The position numbers and the translations under genes are program-made. Below, in pieces: positions 1 to 5,891 of a stretch of 8,544 nucleotides of DNA (the stretch's first letter is position 1; each line of letters opens with the position of its first letter). Source of the DNA: Microcaldota archaeon (GTDB lineage: Archaea; Micrarchaeota; Micrarchaeia; Anstonellales; Bilamarchaeaceae); NCBI GenBank assembly GCA_030668565.1, contig DAOVFD010000043.1:1-8544 (forward strand), read 5' to 3'. The notes under the pieces were generated by a model. The model ran no database searches. It had not been told where the DNA came from and saw only the letters and a list, made by a program, of their open reading frames with translations.

Positions 1-1808
1 CTCATCTTTGTCCCGTCCATAAGCACGAAACCGTTTGTAACTATCTGCTTTGGCCAGAGTTTTTTCGGGAATATTGCAACATGATTGAATACAAAAAGAG
101 TCAAATGGTTCCTGAGCAGGTCTGCACCGCTGTGCCTTGAATCAAGAGGATACCAGTAAAGGAAACTATCACGCAGTTTTTTCATTTTGGCATCGCCTTT
201 CCCTTTTCCAAGCAGAACATAATCAAAGAACTTCTCATCAAGTTCTTTTTCATCAAAGTCAGAAAGCATATTTGAAATAGTATAGAATGCCATGTAAATT
301 GTTGAATCTGCAAGTGCTTCAATCATCTTGCTTTCATCGAACGGGAATTTAGTTCCAAGTCCTTTTGCACGCGTGCACGGCCTTGTCTTGAGCCAGTCAG
401 CAGTGTAAAGAAGAACCTGCCTTATTTCTTCGGGAATTGTACTCATTGATTTTATCCAGTTCTCGGTATCTTTCGTCCATTTCTTGTTCCCATAATCGAT
501 AAACCATTGGTCCTTCAAAATATTTACAACGACTTCTCCCCCGCATCTGCAGTAAACAGGGGAATTTGCAAGGGTGTAAACACTGAACGCATTATTTTCA
601 GCAATTAGGTCCTCTGCAACCTTTTCCTTTGCCTGCATAACTGACATTCCCTTGTACTTGCTTATCACCATTTTTCCGTCATGTGCCTCTTTCTTATAGA
701 TTTCCTTGGTTACCTTTTCAGCAAGAGGGTCAGTCTGGTCCTTTACCCCCAGCTTCTCAATCTCTTCCCTTGCAGGATTTTTTCCATAACCCGGAAGCTC
801 AATCACCTGGGGCATTTTGATGTCTCCTTTTCCAAGGTCGCGCAATGCAAGATAATCATAAGGAGCATGTGCAGGAACACACATCACAACTCCTGTTCCT
901 ATTTCCTCATTAACAAAGCTTGCAGGATAAAGCGGAACAAGTTCATCGGTAGCAGGATTCTTTGCCTTCATCCTAAGCAGCTTCTCTACGGCAACATCCT
1001 CAAGAACTTCAATATCAAGCTGGTAGTCGAGAAGTTCTGCAGCTTTTTTCGCCATGTAAACAGTATCTCCCTTGATTTTTGCCTTTACGTATTTAACATC
1101 AGGATTCAGCCAGATGTTTGTTACTCCATAAACGGTTTCAGGCCTGTAGGTAGTAACAATGAAATATGCTGATTCATCTTCAGCCATGAATTTAATCGCT
1201 GTAACCTGTTCAAGCTCAGGGTCGACATCGCCTTTCGTATCGTGTGCACTTACTGCCTGTCTGTCATTAGGACACCACGCAATTGGGTATTCTCCCTTAA
1301 TCAGGTATCCCAGCTCCTTTAATTTCCTGAACTGCCATTGTATGAAGGCATTGAATTTAGGGTCAAAGGAATAGAATTTCCTTCTCCAATCAATACTATA
1401 CCCCATCTCTTTCATCCCTTCCTCTATTTCTTTTGAGAAGTAGGTTACGAGTTCGATAGGTTCCGTAAGCGAAAGTGCCTTTTTCTTTGGGATTCCATAA
1501 ATATCTGTGAAAACCTTCAGAACAGTGGGGTCGCGCTCTGCAATCCTGTGAGCCATTGCAATAATCGGAGTTCCGGTAACATGGAATGCCATAGGGAAAA
1601 GAACATTGTATCCTTTCAATCTCAGATATCTTACATGAATATCAGTAGTGGTATAGGTTCTGCCATGCCCTATATGTTGCGGAGAATTCGGATATGGAAA
1701 TGCAGCAGTCAGGTATTTCTTTTTTCTTTTAGGGTCGATATCCGCTTCAAATGCCTTTTCCTTTTTCCATCTCTCCCGCCATTTCTTTTCTATTTCAGGA
1801 ATATTCAT
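1..1808 (-). CDS. leuS: Leucyl-tRNA synthetase, archaeal type (N-terminal 602 residues; C-terminus off window)
   Basis: Class Ia synthetase that charges tRNA-Leu with leucine in the cytoplasm. Translating the minus strand from ATG at 1808 gives 602 codons with no stop before the window edge. The Rossmann catalytic core has HIGH at residues 45-48 (within PNSPQHIGHGRT). The CP1 editing domain is intact: the threonine-rich segment TTYRPETVYGVTN lies at about 219-231 and GTGVVMCVPAHAPYDYLALRD at about 304-324, the latter carrying the conserved editing aspartate. The arrangement is that of the archaeal/eukaryotic LeuRS branch. The last visible residues are DGTKM, so the window ends inside the KMSKS motif; this is a window effect, not a truncation. 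The anticodon-binding and C-terminal domains should lie outside, as the family is usually about 950 residues. The start is supported by an AT-rich TATA-like box centred 26 bp upstream, which suggests a leaderless mRNA. The gene is divergent from the dehydrogenase gene. Confidence 0.96.
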   Translation of the reverse strand, partial: MNIPEIEKKWRERWKKEKAFEADIDPKRKKKYLTAAFPYPNSPQHIGHGRTYTTTDIHVRYLRLKGYNVLFPMAFHVTGTPIIAMAHRIAERDPTVLKVFTDIYGIPKKKALSLTEPIELVTYFSKEIEEGMKEMGYSIDWRRKFYSFDPKFNAFIQWQFRKLKELGYLIKGEYPIAWCPNDRQAVSAHDTKGDVDPELEQVTAIKFMAEDESAYFIVTTYRPETVYGVTNIWLNPDVKYVKAKIKGDTVYMAKKAAELLDYQLDIEVLEDVAVEKLLRMKAKNPATDELVPLYPASFVNEEIGTGVVMCVPAHAPYDYLALRDLGKGDIKMPQVIELPGYGKNPAREEIEKLGVKDQTDPLAEKVTKEIYKKEAHDGKMVISKYKGMSVMQAKEKVAEDLIAENNAFSVYTLANSPVYCRCGGEVVVNILKDQWFIDYGNKKWTKDTENWIKSMSTIPEEIRQVLLYTADWLKTRPCTRAKGLGTKFPFDESKMIEALADSTIYMAFYTISNMLSDFDEKELDEKFFDYVLLGKGKGDAKMKKLRDSFLYWYPLDSRHSGADLLRNHLTLFVFNHVAIFPKKLWPKQIVTNGFVLMDGTKM

Positions 1809-1829
1809 GCGTAAGAATTCGAAGGAAAG

Positions 1830-1838
1830 ATTTTTTAT
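1830..1838 (-). promoter_or_regulatory. Probable TATA box of leuS
   Basis: On the minus strand this reads ATAAAAAAT, centred 26 bp from the A of the leuS ATG at 1808. Archaeal TATA boxes sit about 26 bp upstream of the transcription start, so the message would begin at or next to the start codon. No Shine-Dalgarno sequence is visible between the box and the ATG, which fits a leaderless transcript. Confidence 0.55.
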
Positions 1839-1858
1839 GGATTAGGATGGCGCTATGA

Positions 1859-1868
1859 TTTATAAAAT
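1859..1868 (+). promoter_or_regulatory. Probable TATA box of the dehydrogenase gene
   Basis: TTTATAAAAT is a good archaeal TATA match. It predicts a transcription start near 1890, giving a leader of about 36 nt to the ATG at 1926. It lies in the 108-bp gap between leuS and the dehydrogenase gene, back to back with the leuS TATA-like box. Confidence 0.6.
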
Positions 1869-1912
1869 ATTCCGTAGAAATCTTAACAAGAGGCGTTTAG
1901 AGCTAATTATCC

Positions 1913-1919
1913 GGAGATG
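1913..1919 (+). promoter_or_regulatory. Shine-Dalgarno site that selects the dehydrogenase start
   Basis: GGAGATG resembles the archaeal consensus GGAGGTG and ends 6 nt before the ATG at 1926. The upstream in-frame ATG at 1917 lies inside this site with its GGAG directly abutting it, so it is unlikely to be the initiator. Confidence 0.6.
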
Positions 1920-1925
1920 GGTTTC

Positions 1926-3041
1926 ATGAGAAAAGAGGATGAATTCGGTTTCGAAAAGATAGTCGAAGTCTACGACCAGAAAACGGGAATGCAGGGAGTA
2001 TGCGCTATCCATAACACAGCAAGGGGACTTGGCAAAGGAGGAATAAGAATGGTTCCCGATATCACTACTGAGGAGGTCATGGGACTTGCAAAGGCAATGA
2101 CATGGAAAAATGCTATGGCTGACATTCCTTTTGGAGGTGCCAAATCAGGGATAAAGGCAGACTCCAAGAAAATGACACCCGAGCAGAAAGAAATCATTGT
2201 GAGGGCTTTTGCAAGGAAAATTGCAGAACTTGTGCCCCACCAGTATATCGCAGGGCCGGATATGAACATGACTGAAAAGGAGATGGCGGAGATTGCGGAT
2301 GAGTTGAAAAACCCGAAAGCAACTACAGGCAAACCTACCGAAATGGGCGGCCTTCCCCACGAACTCGGAAGTACCGGATATGGAGTAGTTGTTGCTACAA
2401 AAGTGGCCATCGAGCATCTTGGTCTGGAGCCGAACAGTTTGACTGCTTCGATAGAGGGATTCGGAAATGTCGGGACGTTCACAATGAAATTCCTGAACGA
2501 AATCGGTGTCAAGGTGGTTGCGGTTTCGGACTCAAAAGGAACAATTTATGATGAAAACGGGCTGGATTATGAAACGCTTATGAAAACAAAAAGCGAGAAG
2601 AGAACCGTTACAGCGCATGATAAAGGAAAGGTACTGGGGAAAAAAGAACTTTTCGGACTTCCTGTTGATATCCTTGTTCCGGGCGCAAGACCAAATGTAA
2701 TTACCTCGGAGAATGTTGGCAACATCAAAGCGAAGATAGTTTCTGAAGCTGCAAATCTTCCGATACCTTACGAAACAGAATTAGTACTGATGAAAAGAGG
2801 AGTTACCGTAATTCCGGATTTCGTTGCAAATGCCGGTGGTGTGATAAGCTCCTGGTGTGAAACCGAAGGATGGGATCCGGACAAGATGTTCAAGATTGTT
2901 GAGGAAAAAATAAGGAACAATACCAAGACCATGCTTGAGCATGCGGACAAAATAGAAAAAGATACCAGGAAGGCAGCCCTTGAAATTGCCAAACAGAGAG
3001 TTGTGGATGCCATGGTTGAAAAGGAATGGGTAAAACGGTAA
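1926..3041 (+). CDS. gdhA: Glu/Leu/Phe/Val dehydrogenase family protein, probably glutamate dehydrogenase
   Basis: Probably catalyses reversible oxidative deamination of glutamate to 2-oxoglutarate and ammonia with NAD(P). Numbering from the upstream ATG at 1917 (subtract 3 for the chosen start): KGGIR at 40-44 supplies the lysine that in glutamate dehydrogenases contacts the substrate side chain; K64 lies in MTWKN; K76 in GGAKSGI is the catalytic-lysine position; D115 in GPDMN is the catalytic-aspartate position; GFGNVG at 181-186 is the dinucleotide-binding loop, with D205 at the end of the next strand. ATTGKPTEMGG (135-145) and ANAGGVISSW near the C-terminus are also glutamate-dehydrogenase-like. 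At 371 residues it is shorter than typical archaeal enzymes (about 415-420), mostly because the N-terminal segment is short, as in leucine dehydrogenases. Glutamate specificity is therefore inference. The next gene follows after 38 bp and may be cotranscribed. Confidence 0.88.
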   Translation: MRKEDEFGFEKIVEVYDQKTGMQGVCAIHNTARGLGKGGIRMVPDITTEEVMGLAKAMTWKNAMADIPFGGAKSGIKADSKKMTPEQKEIIVRAFARKIAELVPHQYIAGPDMNMTEKEMAEIADELKNPKATTGKPTEMGGLPHELGSTGYGVVVATKVAIEHLGLEPNSLTASIEGFGNVGTFTMKFLNEIGVKVVAVSDSKGTIYDENGLDYETLMKTKSEKRTVTAHDKGKVLGKKELFGLPVDILVPGARPNVITSENVGNIKAKIVSEAANLPIPYETELVLMKRGVTVIPDFVANAGGVISSWCETEGWDPDKMFKIVEEKIRNNTKTMLEHADKIEKDTRKAALEIAKQRVVDAMVEKEWVKR

Positions 3042-3079
3042 AATTAAAAGCAGTATCATAGTGAAGAAATGTGATAAAG

Positions 3080-4465
3080 ATGGCCAAGGGAAAAAAGGAC
3101 TATAAAGTGACAAAAACCGAAAAAGGTCCGCTTCAAAGGTTCAAAAACCAGAATCTGATTCTGAAAAAATATGGTGAAATGGGGCTGAAGATATACCGGG
3201 CAATAACAGGTAAAAGAACGGTGAAAGAACTCCAGAAAGACCTTGGCATAGAGAAAGATATGTTTGATTCAATAATAGATTACATGCAGGAAGCGGAAAT
3301 GATTGAACTCGCCCTTGTGGAAAGGAAAAAAGAGGAGATTCCTGAGGCGAAAGCGCCCGAAGAACTGGAAGTACCGCCTGAGGAGGAAGCTGTTGAAGAG
3401 GCTGAAGAAGAAGCAGTTGAGGAAATCGAAGAAATAACTCCTGAGGAAGTTGAAGAGGAAATAAAGCCGGAGGAAGAGATAGAAATAGAAAAACCGGAGA
3501 TAGAAGCTGAAGAGGAAGCACCTCCTAAAGAAAAGGAAGAAAAATACGAAGAGGAGATAAAACCGATAGGAATAGAACCGGTTGAAGAGGAAGTCGAGGA
3601 AGAAGAGGTTCCGGAAGAGGAACCTGAGGAGGAAGTCCCTGAAGAAGAGGAAAAATTCGAACTCGGTGAGATAGAGGCGGAGGCTCCTGAAGAAGGGGAA
3701 GAGCTGACTCCCATTGAAAAAATAATCAAGGACAAGTATGGTGATATCGGCATACAGGTTTACAATCTTATAGACGGGCAGAAGACAGCAGAGGAGATAA
3801 TGAACGAAACAGGACTCAGTGAATCCAAGCTTATCGAGATACTGGATTTCATGGATGACCAGGGAATAATAAAACTGGATTATCCAAAAGGCAAGGAAAA
3901 GGAGGTTGAGGTGCCCACCCCAAAGGAGAAGAAAGAGGCAGCAGAGGCGTTCGGGCCGATGGTTGGTGAGAAAGTCACGCCTGCAGTGGTTACCATACCC
4001 TCACCTGTGGAAATACCGGTAAAGGCGCCCATGGACATCATAAAATCAGTCCAGATGAAAGCCAAGATGCTCCTGAAATACAAGGAGGGGGGTAAGGTAT
4101 TTAAGGAAATGAACGGCAAAAAGGATGTGATAGATATTGCACTTAAGCTTGACATATCTCTTTACAGGCTCTATGACATACTGGACTTTATGCTTGAAAA
4201 TGAAATGGTAATAATGAAGCCCGTAACAAGGGATATCGTGAAGAAAAAATACGGTGACGACGGTTATACTGTTTACAAGAGATATGGTCGTGAAGGCCTT
4301 ATGCTTTACGAACTCATAGGAAAAGAACTTACGATAAAGGAAATGGCTGACAAGGTAACGAAGGAAAGGGCGAAGATTATTGACATGTTTCTCTTTATAC
4401 ACGAGGTTTTGGGAATAGAACTTCCGATAGACCGCTCTGTTCTTGAAAGGCAGCTCGGCATCTAA
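3080..4465 (+). CDS. Hypothetical protein with four winged-helix-like repeat units and a long Glu/Pro-rich linker
   Basis: I do not recognise a named family. Numbering from the in-frame GTG at 3071 (subtract 3 for the chosen start): a basic N-terminus (MAKGKKDYKVTK) is followed by unit 1 at about 32-80, an acidic Glu/Pro-rich linker at about 86-212, unit 2 at 213-270, a Pro/Lys linker at 271-322, unit 3 at 327-383 and unit 4 at 390-452. Each unit follows the pattern KYG-x2-G, a helix ending in x-G-K/Q, T/V-x2-E/I-hydrophobic, a short turn and a hydrophobic helix such as IIDYMQ, ILDFMD, ILDFML or DMFLFI, then a short hydrophobic strand. This looks like a helix-turn-helix or winged-helix fold, also reminiscent of PqqD-type small domains. 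There is no signal peptide or membrane segment. The ATG at 3080 is preferred because GTGAT at 3071-3075 can act as its ribosome site. It lies 38 bp after the dehydrogenase gene; function unknown. Confidence 0.85.
   Translation: MAKGKKDYKVTKTEKGPLQRFKNQNLILKKYGEMGLKIYRAITGKRTVKELQKDLGIEKDMFDSIIDYMQEAEMIELALVERKKEEIPEAKAPEELEVPPEEEAVEEAEEEAVEEIEEITPEEVEEEIKPEEEIEIEKPEIEAEEEAPPKEKEEKYEEEIKPIGIEPVEEEVEEEEVPEEEPEEEVPEEEEKFELGEIEAEAPEEGEELTPIEKIIKDKYGDIGIQVYNLIDGQKTAEEIMNETGLSESKLIEILDFMDDQGIIKLDYPKGKEKEVEVPTPKEKKEAAEAFGPMVGEKVTPAVVTIPSPVEIPVKAPMDIIKSVQMKAKMLLKYKEGGKVFKEMNGKKDVIDIALKLDISLYRLYDILDFMLENEMVIMKPVTRDIVKKKYGDDGYTVYKRYGREGLMLYELIGKELTIKEMADKVTKERAKIIDMFLFIHEVLGIELPIDRSVLERQLGI
3326..3706 (+). 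repeat. Low-complexity Glu/Pro-rich coding segment
   Basis: About 127 codons dominated by GAA and GAG, with Pro, Val and Ile interspersed (repeated EEVEEE, PEEE and EEEVPEEE types). It links unit 1 to unit 2 of the four-unit protein. The bias makes the opposite strand read as a long serine-rich open frame, which is an artefact. The protein segment should be disordered or extended and strongly negative. Confidence 0.8.
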
Positions 4466-4815
4466 TTTCTTATTCTGCTCAGGGATATTCTTTCCAGGTT
4501 CAGGGGTTCTGCTCTCTTTTTCAGCTTTGCAGGTTTGAGCTTCCGGCTACCCTCGAATAATATAAGAAGCGCCTCTTTTGAAGCCGGCTCTGCCCATTTC
4601 ACCGCGCTTTTGATGTCCGTCTTTCCTGAAAGCCACAGGAGGAATTCGTACCTGAACTTCCTTGCTATGTTTCTCTTTTTTCTGAAAGAATCCTTTGTAA
4701 GTAAATATGCAAGCTCAAGCTCTTCCATAGAGTGCACCTTCTCGGGATTTATCAGCAGGTCTCCACTGCTGCTTTTTCTGACTTTGTATACCCTCATATT
4801 GAGATTAGGAGGCAT
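4462..4815 (-). CDS. Probable Cgi121-like KEOPS complex subunit (short form)
   Basis: Cgi121 is the accessory tRNA-binding subunit of KEOPS, which adds the threonylcarbamoyl group in t6A37 of tRNA. The recognisable core is residues 30-73: an alanine/leucine-rich helix (ELELAYLLTKDSF), then KRNIARKFRYEFLLWLSGKTDIKSAVKW, matching the family pattern of a helix with NIA followed by E-x-LL-x-x-(A/S)-G-x-x-x-I-x-x-A. A hydrophobic strand follows at 82-87 (ALLILF). The protein is 117 residues, against roughly 140-170 for known archaeal Cgi121, and its C-terminus is basic and short. The start is uncertain: ATG at 4815 gives 117 residues, while ATG at 4797 gives 111 and begins with a plausible first strand (MRVYKV). 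Its stop overlaps the stop of the converging upstream gene, and it is divergent from rps8e. The assignment rests on pattern recognition only. Confidence 0.62.
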   Translation of the reverse strand: MPPNLNMRVYKVRKSSSGDLLINPEKVHSMEELELAYLLTKDSFRKKRNIARKFRYEFLLWLSGKTDIKSAVKWAEPASKEALLILFEGSRKLKPAKLKKRAEPLNLERISLSRIRN

Positions 4816-4822
4816 GATAATG

Positions 4823-4831
4823 ATTTAAAAA
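4823..4831. promoter_or_regulatory. AT-rich core, TATA box for rps8e and perhaps for the Cgi121-like gene
   Basis: The plus strand reads ATTTAAAAA and the minus strand TTTTTAAAT. On the plus strand it predicts a start near 4853, about 18 nt before the rps8e ATG. On the minus strand it predicts a start near 4801, just upstream of the ATG at 4797. One nearly palindromic element may therefore serve both divergent genes; an alternative minus-strand box (GTATTTATG, about 4841-4849) would fit the ATG at 4815. Confidence 0.45.
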
Positions 4832-4858
4832 CCATCTTCTCATAAATACAATCCTCAT

Positions 4859-4864
4859 GGGTGA
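4859..4864 (+). promoter_or_regulatory. Shine-Dalgarno site of rps8e
   Basis: GGGTGA lies 6 nt before the ATG at 4871 and matches the GGTGA core complementary to the archaeal 16S rRNA 3' end. Confidence 0.6.
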
Positions 4865-4870
4865 GTAGTA

Positions 4871-5254
4871 ATGAAGCAATATCATAAACCACATACCAAA
4901 AAAGTAGGCAGTGGAACAGGAGGCAAAAGGGGAAAGGCCAGAGACAAGAAGCTCTCACATATAGGCGGTGTTTTCACTGCTACGAAGGTGGCTGACAAAG
5001 ACAAGCGGACCAGGAGAAGGAAAAGGGGCGGAAAGACAGCATTAAAGCTCAAGAAGGCAGCCACTGTAAACGTGATTACAAAGGAGGGAGCCAAGAAGGC
5101 AAAGGTAATCCGTGTCATAGAAAGCCACAACCCGGAATACGTGCGTATGAACATAATCACAAAAGGAGCCGTCCTTGAAACAGACATAGGCAAGGTAAAG
5201 GTAACAAACAGGGTAGGCCAGGACGGAATTGTCAACGGAGTTCTTATTTCTTGA
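4871..5254 (+). CDS. rps8e: 30S ribosomal protein S8e
   Basis: Small-subunit ribosomal protein found in archaea and eukaryotes. The 127-residue length is normal for archaeal S8e. The most diagnostic part is the C-terminal half: VIRVIESHNPEYVRMNIITKGAVLETDIGKVKVTNRVGQDGIVNGVLIS at about 79-127, with the family signatures RxNIITKGA, ETxIGKxxVTxRxGQDG and VNxVL. The middle has the basic TRRRKRGGKTALKL segment (about 47-60). The N-terminus (KQYHKPHTKKVGSGTGGKRGK) is a divergent version of the usual WQGRSxRKPTGGR start. It is divergent from the Cgi121-like gene. Its last 11 nt overlap the end of the convergent SdpI-family gene. Confidence 0.95.
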   Translation: MKQYHKPHTKKVGSGTGGKRGKARDKKLSHIGGVFTATKVADKDKRTRRRKRGGKTALKLKKAATVNVITKEGAKKAKVIRVIESHNPEYVRMNIITKGAVLETDIGKVKVTNRVGQDGIVNGVLIS

Positions 5255-5891
5255 TTTTCTTTATCTCTTTCTGATATTCAAAATAGGAATAAACTATGGG
5301 ATAGAGTGCGATAATTACTACCAATACTATCATGTAGACAAAGAATTCCTGGGGAAGTAGAAGCCCGATGATGAAAACAACTGCCAGAATCTTGAATAAC
5401 TTTCCTGCGAGCTTGTTTGTCTTCCTCCAGACAGTATCACTGCTTAAAGTCCAGGGGGTTCTTATTCCGATGAACCAGTTTCTCTTTGAATTCTCGCAGA
5501 GAATTCCCACGAAATAGAATAATACTGCGACTGGAGGGAAGATTGCAACACCCATGTTAAACTGATAGCCCAATGCCCATGCGATTGTAGCGAAATAGAT
5601 GTAAATAAAGAATGCAACCATGAGAGGGATGAACCAGTCATAATACTTTCTGAATTTCTCTATGTTCTTTTTCAAAGGGTCTATTCTTGGAATAAGTAAA
5701 AAGAGGCCAAAAAGAAATATCGTAATTATTGGAAACAGGAAAACACCCCAGAACTTTGGCATGTAACCGTCGACTTCACCCTTTGCATTCCAGTGCGAGG
5801 GCATGGGGTCAGGAAGTTGTGGATAAAGATAAACGGCTGCTCCAAAGGCAATTATAATGAGCGCGAGAGACAGAAGATATTGTATTTTCAT
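5244..5891 (-). CDS. SdpI/DUF1648 family integral membrane protein
   Basis: In Bacillus subtilis the namesake SdpI gives immunity to the SdpC toxin and signals to a repressor; most other family members have no known role. Numbering from the GTG at 5897 (subtract 2 for the chosen start): six hydrophobic segments at about 5-25, 50-69, 88-108, 113-133, 165-182 and 184-205. A DUF1648-type motif follows helix 1 (LPDPMPSHWNAKGEVDGY, 28-45). The SdpI C-terminal motif NSKRNWFIGIRTPWTLSSDTVWRKTNKLAGK lies at 136-166. Length (215) and six helices match SdpI. The ATG at 5891 is chosen because it overlaps the metG stop (TGATG) and has AGGTG at 5897-5901, 5 nt upstream; the alternative GTG at 5897 lies in that site. 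No toxin gene is visible nearby. Archaeal function is unknown. Confidence 0.88.
   Translation of the reverse strand: MKIQYLLSLALIIIAFGAAVYLYPQLPDPMPSHWNAKGEVDGYMPKFWGVFLFPIITIFLFGLFLLIPRIDPLKKNIEKFRKYYDWFIPLMVAFFIYIYFATIAWALGYQFNMGVAIFPPVAVLFYFVGILCENSKRNWFIGIRTPWTLSSDTVWRKTNKLAGKLFKILAVVFIIGLLLPQEFFVYMIVLVVIIALYPIVYSYFEYQKEIKKIKK

Noticed and set aside
681..1172. 163-codon open frame on the plus strand
   Set aside because: It lies opposite the leuS editing domain, whose minus-strand reading is continuous and full of family motifs; Cys/Phe/Ile-rich noise.
1..1808. leuS as a truncated pseudogene
   Set aside because: The frame is open with all expected motifs and simply reaches the window edge at KMSKS.
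1970..2512. 180-codon open frame on the minus strand inside the dehydrogenase gene
   Set aside because: The plus frame has all dehydrogenase motifs; the antisense translation has no recognisable domain.
3280..3753. Long serine-rich open frame on the minus strand (about 157 codons)
   Set aside because: It is the antisense of the GAA/GAG-rich linker; Ser codons are an automatic result, and there is no independent start signal or domain.
4882..5235. 117-codon minus-strand frame opposite rps8e
   Set aside because: The plus strand is clearly S8e; the shadow is hydrophobic only because it is antisense to a Lys/Arg-rich protein.
5244..5891. Toxin-immunity module around the SdpI-family protein
   Set aside because: No SdpC-like toxin, SdpA/SdpB-like gene or ArsR-type repressor is visible in the window, so only the family name is supported.
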